DNA of 36,904 nucleotides, taken from contig DASYAD010000316.1 of the NCBI GenBank assembly GCA_036501515.1, positions 1 to 36,904 on the forward strand, given 5' to 3'. Made by a program: the position numbers and the translations under genes. Positions 9,310 through 16,861 of this stretch are shown one piece after another (the first letter of the stretch is position 1; every line of letters begins with the position of its first letter). The notes below the pieces were generated by a model, which was not told the DNA's origin, made no database searches, and saw only the letters and a list, made by a program, of their open reading frames with translations. Source of the DNA: Trebonia sp036501515 (GTDB lineage: Bacteria; Actinomycetota; Actinomycetes; Streptosporangiales; Streptosporangiaceae).

Positions 9310-10424
9310 CACTCGCGGCACGGCTCCCCGAATACCCCTGGGACGAGCTCGCGCCGATTGCCGAGAAGGCCCGCGCCTTCCCCGGGGGCGCGGTTGACCT
9401 GTCCGTGGGCACTCCGGTCGACCCGGTGCCCGCGGTCATCAAGGACGCACTCATCGCGGCCGCCAACGCACCCGGCTACCCGCTGACCGCGGGGACGCCG
9501 GAGCTGCGGGAGGCGGCCGCGGGGTGGCTCGCGCGCGCACTTGACGTGCACGTCGACCCGCTCTCTGTGCTGCCAGTCATCGGCACCAAGGAATTCATCG
9601 CCTGGCTGCCGACCATGCTGGGACTCGGGCCTGACGACACCGTGCTTTACCCGTCCCTCGCCTACCCCACCTATGACATCGGAGCACGGCTCTGCGGGGC
9701 AGGCTCGGCTCCGGTCGATGACGTGGCGGGCGGCGCCCTCGCCGCGGCACCCGCCGGGGCCAGGCTGCTCTGGGTGAACTCGCCGTCCAACCCGACCGGC
9801 CGGGTGCTGCCGCCGGCCGCCCTGCGGGACGCGGTCGCGTGGGCGCGGTCGCGGGGCGCCGTCCTCGCCTCCGACGAGTGCTACATCGAGCTCGGCTGGG
9901 ACGTGCGCCCGGTCTCGGTGCTGCACGCGTCTGTGCGCGGCGACTCGCTCGACGGCACGCTCGCCGTCTTCTCCCTGTCCAAGCGGTCCAACCTCGCGGG
10001 ATACCGGGCCGGCTTCGTGACCGGCGACCCCGCGCTGATGAAGGAGCTGCTGCTTGTCGGCCGCCAGGCCGGCATGATCGTGCCCGCCCCTGTGCAGGCG
10101 GCGATGACCGCGGCGCTGTTCGACGACGCGCACGCGGCCGAGCAGAAGGCCAGGTACGCCGCCCGCCGTGGCATCCTCGCGGCCGGGCTGCGCGCGGCCG
10201 GGTTCCGTATCGAGCATTCCGAGGCGGGCCTCTACCTGTGGGCCGCCCGTCCCGGGCTTGACTGCTGGGCCGCGTGCGAGCTGCTCGCCGCCGAGTGCGG
10301 CATCCTCGTCGGTCCCGGGTCGATGTACGGACCTGAGGGCAACGGCTATATCCGGGTCGCGCTGACCGCCACCGACGAGCGGGTCGCCGTCGCCGGGACC
10401 CGCCTGCACGCAATGAATCGCTGA
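9306..10424 (+). CDS. dapC: N-succinyldiaminopimelate aminotransferase
   Basis: The 372-aa class I/II PLP-dependent aminotransferase makes N-succinyl-L,L-diaminopimelate in the succinylase branch of lysine synthesis. The PLP lysine is Lys226 in SLSKRSNLAGYRAGF; WVNSPSNPTGRVL supplies the substrate/PLP Asn and ASDECYIELGW the PLP Asp and Tyr. The C-terminal Arg in GYIRVALT should bind the substrate carboxylate. Length is normal for the actinobacterial form. The GTG start at 9306 overlaps the fdxA stop. Together with dapD upstream, this window supplies two consecutive steps of the pathway, dapD then dapC. Confidence 0.93.
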   Translation: MTLAARLPEYPWDELAPIAEKARAFPGGAVDLSVGTPVDPVPAVIKDALIAAANAPGYPLTAGTPELREAAAGWLARALDVHVDPLSVLPVIGTKEFIAWLPTMLGLGPDDTVLYPSLAYPTYDIGARLCGAGSAPVDDVAGGALAAAPAGARLLWVNSPSNPTGRVLPPAALRDAVAWARSRGAVLASDECYIELGWDVRPVSVLHASVRGDSLDGTLAVFSLSKRSNLAGYRAGFVTGDPALMKELLLVGRQAGMIVPAPVQAAMTAALFDDAHAAEQKARYAARRGILAAGLRAAGFRIEHSEAGLYLWAARPGLDCWAACELLAAECGILVGPGSMYGPEGNGYIRVALTATDERVAVAGTRLHAMNR

Positions 10425-10511
10425 TTTTCCGCTCGAAGACGCAACGGATCGCCGAATAGACGCATGATTACGCTCTGTTAGTTTCTCGACGGCGCTCCGT
10501 ACCCTGCTGCT
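10425..10511 (+). promoter_or_regulatory. Probable promoter of ddaH-rocD
   Basis: TACCCT (10500-10505) ends 6 bases before the ATG of ddaH, the same leaderless spacing as seen at three other genes here. Upstream lies GACGCAACGGATCGCCG (about 10439-10455), a sequence similar to sites that I associate with Lrp/AsnC regulators of ornithine catabolism; no such regulator gene is in the window, so that link is weak. Confidence 0.35.
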
Positions 10512-11345
10512 ATGAGCAACGACGTGACGCACCGGGTGGCTACGCCCCGGTCTTACCTGATGTGCCCGCCGGAATACTTCGCCGTCAGCTACGCGATCAA
10601 CCCGTGGATGCGGCCAGACGCTCCCGTTGACCCCGGCCTGGCGCTGCGGCAGTGGTCCGCGCTGCGGGCCGCGTACGCCTCGCTCGGGCATTCCGTGTCT
10701 GTCATCGAGCCGGTCGCTGGCCTGCCCGACATGGTCTTCGCGGCCAACGGGGCCACGGTCATCGACGGAACCGTGCTCGGCGTGCGGTTCAGGCACCCCG
10801 AGCGGGCCGGCGAGGCCGCCGCGTACCTGGCCTGGTTCAGGTCCAACGGCTACTCCCGGGTGCACGAGGCGGCGGGCGTCAACGAGGGCGAGGGCGACAT
10901 CCTGGTCGCCGACGGCACCATACTCGCGGGGTACGGGTTCCGCTCGGACCAGGAGGCGGCCGGCCAGCTTGCCTCCGTCTTCGGCCACCGGGTGGTGTCA
11001 CTGCGGCTCGTCGACCCGCGCTTCTATCACCTGGACACCGCACTGTGCGTGCTCGACGGGTCGACCGCCATGTACTACCCGGCCGCGTTCGACGACGCCG
11101 GGCGCGCCGCCCTCGCCTCCGTCTTCGAAGAGCTCATCGAAGCCAAGGACGAAGACGCCGAGGTCCTGGGCCTGAACGCGGTGTCTGACGGGCGCCACGT
11201 GGTCCTCGCCGCCCAGGCGGCGGGCCTGGCGCGGTCGCTCACCGCGCACGGCTTCACCCCGGTTCCCGTCGACATGTCCGAGCTGCTCAAAGCCGGCGGC
11301 GGGGCCAAGTGCTGCACGCTGGAACTGCGAGGGGAGACCCGATGA
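10512..11345 (+). CDS. ddaH: Dimethylarginine dimethylaminohydrolase (amidinotransferase fold)
   Basis: The 277-aa guanidino-group-modifying enzyme should hydrolyse dimethylarginine to citrulline and dimethylamine, or a related guanidino substrate. It shows the opening MCPPEYF, NPWM, the acidic GEGDILVA segment, the catalytic His173 in RFYHLDTALC and the nucleophile Cys267 in GGGAKCCTLEL near the C-terminus. Length matches bacterial DDAH. It is placed just before rocD with a 4-base ATGA overlap, so the two are translationally coupled and the products probably feed arginine/ornithine catabolism. Arginine deiminase or a different guanidino substrate cannot be excluded from sequence alone. Confidence 0.88.
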   Translation: MSNDVTHRVATPRSYLMCPPEYFAVSYAINPWMRPDAPVDPGLALRQWSALRAAYASLGHSVSVIEPVAGLPDMVFAANGATVIDGTVLGVRFRHPERAGEAAAYLAWFRSNGYSRVHEAAGVNEGEGDILVADGTILAGYGFRSDQEAAGQLASVFGHRVVSLRLVDPRFYHLDTALCVLDGSTAMYYPAAFDDAGRAALASVFEELIEAKDEDAEVLGLNAVSDGRHVVLAAQAAGLARSLTAHGFTPVPVDMSELLKAGGGAKCCTLELRGETR

Positions 11346-12568
11346 CCGACACCCTGCCCGACACCGCAGGAACCGAGGCTCTGGCCGCGCTGACCGACCA
11401 GTACAGCGCGCACAACTACCACCCGCTGCCGGTGGTCGTGGCCTCGGCCGCCGGCTGCTGGGTGACGGGCGTGGACGGGCGACGGTACCTGGACATGCTG
11501 GCCGGGTACTCGGCGCTGAACTTCGGCCACCTGCACCCCCGCCTTGTCGCCGCCGCCACCAGGCAGCTCGGCCGGGCGACGCTGGTGTCGCGTGCGTTCG
11601 ACCACGACCAGTTCGGGCCGTTCTGCGCGGAGCTCGCGGAGCTGTGCGCGATGGAAATGGTGCTGCCGATGAACACCGGCGCCGAGGCGGTCGAGACGGC
11701 GGTCAAGGTGTCGAGGAAGTGGGGGTACGTCACCCGCGGGGTGCCCGCCGACCAGGCGGTCATCATCGTGTTCGACGGGAACTTCCACGGCCGGACGACC
11801 ACGATCGTGTCGTTCTCCTCCGACCCGGACGCCCGGGCCGACTTCGGGCCCTACACACCGGGCTTCGTGTCGGTGCCGTACGGCGACCTCCCGGCCCTCG
11901 AGTCGGCGTTCCGCGCTTACGGCGAGCGGGTCGTTGCGGTGCTGATCGAGCCAGTCCAGGGCGAGGCGGGGGTAGTCGTGCCGCCACCCGGGTTCCTGTC
12001 AGGAGTGCGGTCGCTGTGCAGCTCCGCAGGGGCGCTGATGGTCGCCGACGAGATCCAGTCGGGCCTCGGGCGGGTCGGCTTCACCTTCGCCTGTGCGGCC
12101 GAGGGCGTCGTTCCGGACGCGTACCTGCTCGGCAAGGCGCTCGGCGGCGGCATCGTCCCGGTCTCGGCGATGGTGTCTTCGCGGTCGGTGCTCGGCGTGC
12201 TCAAGCCCGGCCAGCACGGCTCGACCTTCGGCGGCAACCCGCTTGCCTGCGCGGTAGCCCGCGAGGTGATCGCGATGCTGCGGACCGGGGAGTACCAGCA
12301 GCGTTCGGCCGCGCTCGGCGGCATGCTGCGGACCGGGCTCGGTTCGCTGCCGTCGTCGGTCGTGTCGTCCGTACGCGGACGCGGGCTGTGGGCTGGGGTC
12401 ACCTTCGCCTCGCTTGACGGGCGCGCGGTATGCGAGCGGCTGGCGGCGGCCGGGGTGCTGGCCAAGGAGACCCACGGCACCACCATCAGGCTCGCCCCGC
12501 CGCTGGTCATCACCGAAGACGAGCTGTCCTGGGGGCTCGAGCGGTTCAGCGAGGCAGTGCTTGCCTGA
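11342..12568 (+). CDS. rocD: Ornithine--oxo-acid aminotransferase
   Basis: The 408-aa class III PLP aminotransferase transfers the delta-amino group of ornithine to 2-oxoglutarate, giving glutamate semialdehyde. Visible motifs are NHPLPVVV-type N-terminus (NYHPLPVVVASAAGCWV), MNTGAEAVETAVKVSRKWGY, the PLP-binding EIQSGLGRVG and the Schiff-base Lys265 in LLGKALGGGIVPVSAM, then GSTFGGNPLACAVA. The ATG at 11342 overlaps the ddaH stop and is preceded by GAGGGGA; an in-frame start 11 codons upstream lacks such support. It ends at 12568, where a 22-base tandem repeat begins almost at once. Confidence 0.93.
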   Translation: MTDTLPDTAGTEALAALTDQYSAHNYHPLPVVVASAAGCWVTGVDGRRYLDMLAGYSALNFGHLHPRLVAAATRQLGRATLVSRAFDHDQFGPFCAELAELCAMEMVLPMNTGAEAVETAVKVSRKWGYVTRGVPADQAVIIVFDGNFHGRTTTIVSFSSDPDARADFGPYTPGFVSVPYGDLPALESAFRAYGERVVAVLIEPVQGEAGVVVPPPGFLSGVRSLCSSAGALMVADEIQSGLGRVGFTFACAAEGVVPDAYLLGKALGGGIVPVSAMVSSRSVLGVLKPGQHGSTFGGNPLACAVAREVIAMLRTGEYQQRSAALGGMLRTGLGSLPSSVVSSVRGRGLWAGVTFASLDGRAVCERLAAAGVLAKETHGTTIRLAPPLVITEDELSWGLERFSEAVLA

Positions 12569-12582
12569 GTCGCTGGGCAGGC

Positions 12583-12670
12583 CGGCCTGAGTCAATGCAC
12601 GGGTCGGCCTGAGTCAATGCACGGGCCGACCTGAACCGAAACAGGGCTGGCCTGAACAAGACAGGCGCAC
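12583..12670. repeat. 22-base tandem repeat, about four copies, after rocD
   Basis: Copies at 12583-12604 and 12605-12626 are nearly identical (core CGGCCTGAGTCAATGCACGG); copies at 12627-12648 and 12649-12670 are degenerate (gRcctgaacMRa). A related stretch already starts at the rocD stop (TTGCCTGAGTCG). The arms GGTCGGCC (12602-12609) and GGCCGACC (12624-12631) can pair, so the array may also act as a terminator between the convergent genes. Confidence 0.75.
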
Positions 12671-12681
12671 GGTCCCGGCTG

Positions 12682-13098
12682 TTACTGTGCCCGGATCGCG
12701 CGCCTGGCCCTGGTGAAGAACGTCGCGACAGCTCCGGCCGCGCAGCCGAGCGCCCCGCCGTACAGGTACCACTCCCCCGCGGAGGTGGCGGTGATGATCA
12801 CGCTGCCGTTGGATTTCGGCATCGCCAGCAGGAACGACACGAGGATCCAGCCCACGCCGGGCAGCAGGCCGGCGGCGAACGTGCCGATACCCCAGCCGCA
12901 CCCCGCGCAGGTGATGAAGATGATCACGGCGAGAACGATCGCCACCAGCGGCACGGGCGACCGGCCGTACTGGAAGCTGCCGATAAAGCCCTGAAGGGCG
13001 CCGAGCACGAGCAGCAGCAGGTAGCCGAGCGCCGTGACTGCCCGCCGCCGGCCGCCGGGCGCCGTGTCCGTCGCGGCGGTGACTTGCGATGTCCCCAT
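12682..13098 (-). CDS. Small polytopic membrane protein (DUF6113-like)
   Basis: This 138-aa protein has four predicted membrane segments: ALGYLLLLVLGALQGFIG, LVAIVLAVIIFITCAGCGWGIG, a Gly-rich LLPGVGWILVSFLLAM and GGALGCAAGAVATFF. The tail RARRAIRAQ is basic. It lies 20 bases downstream of mshB on the same strand, and I recall similar proteins of family DUF6113 next to mshB in Streptomyces, so a link to mycothiol metabolism is possible but unproven. No catalytic motif is visible. An element TAGCCT lies 8 bases before the ATG at 13098, so it may also have its own promoter. Confidence 0.8.
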   Translation of the reverse strand: MGTSQVTAATDTAPGGRRRAVTALGYLLLLVLGALQGFIGSFQYGRSPVPLVAIVLAVIIFITCAGCGWGIGTFAAGLLPGVGWILVSFLLAMPKSNGSVIITATSAGEWYLYGGALGCAAGAVATFFTRARRAIRAQ

Positions 13099-13118
13099 AA
13101 CGCAGCAGGCTACCGACG

Positions 13119-13946
13119 TCAGCGGGTAAACAGGTCGCGCTCGTAGCCGTGCGCGCCCGCAAGCGGCGGCCGCGGGCCCGCGAACTGGGTGTAGTACTCG
13201 GTGGCAAGAATCCGCCGGCCGACCTCATCCGACAGCGCGAAGTAGTCGCCGTCCAGCGTGATCTGGGTCTCGTGGGCGCGCATCGCGTCGCGTTTGGCAT
13301 CCAGGTAGGCGTTCGCGTCGACTTGCGTCGTGACCTGGTCGTCGGGGACGCTCACCGACAGGTCGGCGTCGCGGACGAACCAGGAGTCCGCCGGCAACTC
13401 GACCGCGCCGGCCAGCACGGTGCGAGGCATCGCGGTCGCGTACAGCCTGGCCTGGCCGCCCGCCAGCTCATGGGCGCGGCTGGTGACCCGGTGCGCCTGG
13501 ATGTGATCGGGATGACCGTAGAAGCCGTTGGCGTCGTAGGTAACGATCGCCGTGGCCTCGACCTCCTCGATAATCCGGGCGAGCGCCGTAGCCGCCTCGT
13601 CGACGTTGGCCTGCCAGAAGCAGCGCGGGTCGTCGTTGTCGGGCAGGCCCATCATCCCCGAATCGCGGTAGTGGCCCTCGCCGGCGAGAAACCGGTGGTC
13701 CTTCACGCCCAGTGCCTGACAGGCACGGTCCAGCTCGACGATCCTGTGCTGGCCGAGCTCGTCGGGGAACAGGTGACGCAGATCGGGCGGGATGATCTCG
13801 CCCATCTCGCCGAGCGTGCAGGTGACAAGCGTGACCCGCGCGCCTTCGGCGGCGTACTTGGCCATCGTGGCGCCCGTGCCGATCGACTCGTCGTCCGGAT
13901 GCGCGTGCACCAGCAGCAGGCTGCGTTCCACCTCGTGTCCTTCCAT
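13119..13946 (-). CDS. mshB: Mycothiol biosynthesis deacetylase MshB
   Basis: The 275-aa zinc hydrolase deacetylates GlcNAc-inositol in mycothiol synthesis, giving the substrate for MshC. It starts with the family signature VHAHPDDESIGTGATMA (zinc His16 and Asp19, catalytic Asp18), continues with TCTLGEMGEI and has the third zinc ligand in YGHPDHIQAHRV. Length fits MshB; the close relative Mca is usually similar in length, but the DUF6113 neighbour supports MshB. The ATG at 13946 is taken as the start; a GTG at 13961 would add five residues. Its presence marks the organism as a mycothiol-producing actinobacterium. Confidence 0.9.
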   Translation of the reverse strand: MEGHEVERSLLLVHAHPDDESIGTGATMAKYAAEGARVTLVTCTLGEMGEIIPPDLRHLFPDELGQHRIVELDRACQALGVKDHRFLAGEGHYRDSGMMGLPDNDDPRCFWQANVDEAATALARIIEEVEATAIVTYDANGFYGHPDHIQAHRVTSRAHELAGGQARLYATAMPRTVLAGAVELPADSWFVRDADLSVSVPDDQVTTQVDANAYLDAKRDAMRAHETQITLDGDYFALSDEVGRRILATEYYTQFAGPRPPLAGAHGYERDLFTR

Positions 13947-13994
13947 GGCCAGACCCAACACGTCGACGCTACCGCGACCGCGGGAGTGGACGCG

Positions 13995-14117
13995 GGTACC
14001 GGGGATGCGGGAGCGGACGCGGTACCAGGATGCGGGGAGCGAACGCGGTACCAGGGATGCGGGAGCGGCCGCGGTACCAGGGATGCGGGAGCGGCCGCGG
14101 GTACCAGGGACGGGGTG
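13995..14117. repeat. 26-base tandem repeat between mshB and the S9 peptidase gene
   Basis: Four 26-base units run at 13995-14020, 14021-14046, 14047-14072 and 14073-14098, followed by a partial unit to about 14117. Each begins GGTACC and contains GATGCGGGAGCGG-like sequence; units 3 and 4 are identical, units 1 and 2 differ at a few positions. The unit is not a multiple of three, and no gene covers it. It ends about 50 bases before the peptidase start codon, so copy number could change promoter spacing. Confidence 0.88.
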
Positions 14118-14167
14118 TCCCCAGGTGGACCTGGCTGGCGTGCCGCGGGGCGATAGGGTCGAGTGCT

Positions 14168-16348
14168 ATGACGGAGAGCTTTCCCAGGCAGCAGGCACGG
14201 ACGCGCGGATTCCGGCTCGGGGTGCCGCGGGCGTTCCATGTATCACCCGACGGCGGCAGGGTCACGTTCCTGCGCTCAAGGGCGGGCGATGACCCGGTGA
14301 CCTGCCTCTGGGAGGCCGACGCGGCGACGGGCGCGGAGCGGCTCGTGGCCGACCCGCGGTCGCTCGGCGCGGATGAGGAAAACCTGCCGCCTGAGGAACG
14401 GGCCCGGCGCGAGCGGGTCAGGGAAACCGCGGCCGGCATCGTGGCGTTCGCCACCGACCGCGCCGCCACGCTGGCCGTCTTCGCCCTGTCAGGCCAGGTG
14501 TACACGGTGCCGCTTGGCGGCACGGCGGGCGAACCCGCGGCGCCCCGGCCGGTCCCGGCGCGGGTACCCGCGCTCGACCCGCGGCCCGACCCGGCCGGCA
14601 GCGCCGTCGCCTACGTGCACGACGGCGCGCTACGCGTCATCGACCTGGCCACCGGCCGGGACACCGTCGCCGCGCAGGAGGACGGCGTGACGTTCGGTCT
14701 CGCCGAGTTCGTCGCCGCCGAGGAGATGGACCGGTCGCGCGGTTACTGGTGGTCCCCTGACGGCAGCAAGCTGCTCGTCGCCCGCGTGGACGAGTCGGCC
14801 GTGGCCCGCTGGCACATCGCCGACCCCGCCAACCCGGACAAGGCCCCGGTCGAGGTCGGCTATCCCGCCGCAGGCACCGCCAACGCCGACGTGTCGCTGT
14901 TCATCGCCACGCTCGCGCCGGCGCAAGCGGGCACTGAGGGCCTGACGGAGACGCCGCGCCCGGCCGAGCCGTCCGCCCGCCCGCCGCTGGCCGCGGTAGC
15001 CGGCTGGGACAGGGCCGCGTTCCCCTACCTGGTCAACGCCGTCTGGGGCGACGACCTGCTGATCGTCGTGCAGACCCGCGACCAGAAGACCATGCGGGTC
15101 ATCAACGCCGTCACCGGTCAGCTGCTCCGCGAGGACACCGACCAGGACTGGACGGACGTCGTCGACGGCGTCCCCGCTCAGCTCGACGGCGGCGACATCG
15201 TGTGGACGGGGATCAGCGGCGACACGCGGGGCCTGGTCATCGCCCCGGCCGCCGGCCTCGCCGCCGCCGTGCCGGTTACCCCGGCGGGCCTGCAGGTGCG
15301 CGCCGTGCTCGGCACCGACGGCGCGAGCGTGCTGTTCGCCGGGTCGTCCGAGTCCACCGAGCTCGGCATCTGGCGCTACGGCCCAGAGGGGCTCAGCGCG
15401 GTCGCCACCGAGCCTGGTGTGCACGCCGCCACCAGCGCCGGCGGCACGACTGTGCTGGCCCAGCGCACACTCGCGAGCAGCGGACCCGCGGTCAGCATCG
15501 TCCGCGGCGGCGCCGTCACCGCCGCGATCCTCTCGCTCGCGCAGCAGCCGAACCTCCCGCACCCGGCACCGCGGTTCATCGAGGCCGGCCCGGCGGGCAT
15601 CCGCACCGCCGTGCTCTTTCCCTCCTGGCATCAGCCGGGCAGCAAGCTGCCGGTCCTCATGGACCCCTACGGCGGGCCCGGCGCGCAGCGGGTGCTCAAG
15701 ACGGCTGGCATGTTCCTCACCTCCCAGTGGTTCGCCGAGCAGGGATTCGCCGTCGTCGTGGCGGACGGCCGCGGCACCCCGGGCCGGGGCCCGGCCTGGG
15801 ACCGGACGATCGCCGGCGACTTCGCCTCCGGAATCCTCGATGACCAGGTCACGGCGCTGGGAGCGGCGGCCGCCGAGTTCCAGGAGCTGGACACAAGCCG
15901 GGTCGCCATCCGCGGCTGGTCGTTCGGCGGTTACCTGTCCGCACTCGCGGTGCTGCGCAGGCCTGACGTGTTCCACGCCGGGGTCGCGGGCGCGCCGCCG
16001 ACCGACTGGCGGCTCTACGACACCCACTACACCGAGCGGTACCTGGGCGAGCCGGCCCGGAATTCCGGCGCCTACCAGGCGAGTTCGCTCATCGATGACC
16101 CGGCGGTGGCGGTAAAGTCGGCTGTCCGTCCGCTGCTCATCATTCACGGGCTAGCCGACGACAACGTGTTCGTCGCACATTCGCTGCGGTTGTCATCCGC
16201 GCTCCTCGCGGCCGGCTACCCGCACTCGGTGCTGCCGCTGTCCGGGATCACGCACATGACGTCGCAGGAGGCTGTCGCGGAGAACATGCTGCTGTTCCAG
16301 GTCGCGTTCCTGAAGCAGGCACTCGGCATCACGGAAACGACGGACTAG
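14168..16348 (+). CDS. S9 family prolyl oligopeptidase / dipeptidyl peptidase IV
   Basis: The 726-aa serine peptidase has an N-terminal beta-propeller (about residues 40-460) and a C-terminal alpha/beta-hydrolase domain. The catalytic triad is visible: Ser585 in RGWSFGGY, Asp664 in HGLADDNV and His696 in GITHMTS. LMDPYGGPGAQRV is the oxyanion-side motif before the nucleophile, and FVAAEEMDRSRGYWWSPDG holds the Glu-Glu pair that binds the substrate amino terminus in DPP-IV enzymes, so removal of N-terminal X-Pro dipeptides is likely. No signal peptide is seen, which suggests a cytoplasmic enzyme. The ATG at 14168 is chosen because the frame upstream translates the 26-base repeat; a TAGGGT box lies 8 bases before it. 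Confidence 0.92.
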   Translation: MTESFPRQQARTRGFRLGVPRAFHVSPDGGRVTFLRSRAGDDPVTCLWEADAATGAERLVADPRSLGADEENLPPEERARRERVRETAAGIVAFATDRAATLAVFALSGQVYTVPLGGTAGEPAAPRPVPARVPALDPRPDPAGSAVAYVHDGALRVIDLATGRDTVAAQEDGVTFGLAEFVAAEEMDRSRGYWWSPDGSKLLVARVDESAVARWHIADPANPDKAPVEVGYPAAGTANADVSLFIATLAPAQAGTEGLTETPRPAEPSARPPLAAVAGWDRAAFPYLVNAVWGDDLLIVVQTRDQKTMRVINAVTGQLLREDTDQDWTDVVDGVPAQLDGGDIVWTGISGDTRGLVIAPAAGLAAAVPVTPAGLQVRAVLGTDGASVLFAGSSESTELGIWRYGPEGLSAVATEPGVHAATSAGGTTVLAQRTLASSGPAVSIVRGGAVTAAILSLAQQPNLPHPAPRFIEAGPAGIRTAVLFPSWHQPGSKLPVLMDPYGGPGAQRVLKTAGMFLTSQWFAEQGFAVVVADGRGTPGRGPAWDRTIAGDFASGILDDQVTALGAAAAEFQELDTSRVAIRGWSFGGYLSALAVLRRPDVFHAGVAGAPPTDWRLYDTHYTERYLGEPARNSGAYQASSLIDDPAVAVKSAVRPLLIIHGLADDNVFVAHSLRLSSALLAAGYPHSVLPLSGITHMTSQEAVAENMLLFQVAFLKQALGITETTD

Positions 16349-16861
16349 CAGGACCGGCCCGAGCCAAGGCCGCGGCACAGCCCGCGCCCGGGCAGGGCAG
16401 GCGTCACGACGGAGAGGGCCGTCATGGCCGGGGGACGGCGCGGCGGAGTCGGCGTGACGCGGACGGCGTCACGTGGGCGGCGGGACGCGGCAGCGCGACG
16501 CGGACGGCGGGACGCGGCAGCGCGACGCGGACGGCGGGACGCGGGCGGCGTGACGTGGCAGCGCGCGACGTGGGCGGCGTTACGTGTCAGCGCGGCGGGA
16601 TCGGCGTGACGTAGGCGGTGTGACGTGGACGGCGTGACATGGGCAGCCCGACATGGGCGGCGCGACAGCCGCGCGCGAGGGTGACGGTATCGACTGGTCA
16701 GGTGGCCCGACAGAGTCAGGAGCGTCGGGCCGGGGATACGGCGTGACGGGGGTCGCGTGACAGGGGGAACTGCCGGGCCGGCGCGTGCGCTGCCCCGGGG
16801 CGAACAAGCGCGGCCTGGCCGCGTCGGCGGTGCGGGGGACGGAGGAAGGACGGGCGGGCGC
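16349..16861. other. Repeat-rich 513-base intergenic stretch
   Basis: I see no supportable gene here. Open frames on both strands encode only Arg/Ala-rich low-complexity peptides. The stretch consists largely of degenerate GACGYGG-type units (16430-16680), with a perfect 27-base duplication at 16478-16531. The last 110 bases probably contain the promoter and leader of the following membrane protein gene. Confidence 0.65.
16478..16544. repeat. 27-base perfect tandem duplication plus partial copy
   Basis: Perfect copies lie at 16478-16504 and 16505-16531, each beginning CGGCGGGACGCGGCAGCGCG, with a partial third copy at 16532-16544. More degenerate GACGTGG/GACGCGG units extend to about 16680. 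Confidence 0.85.
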
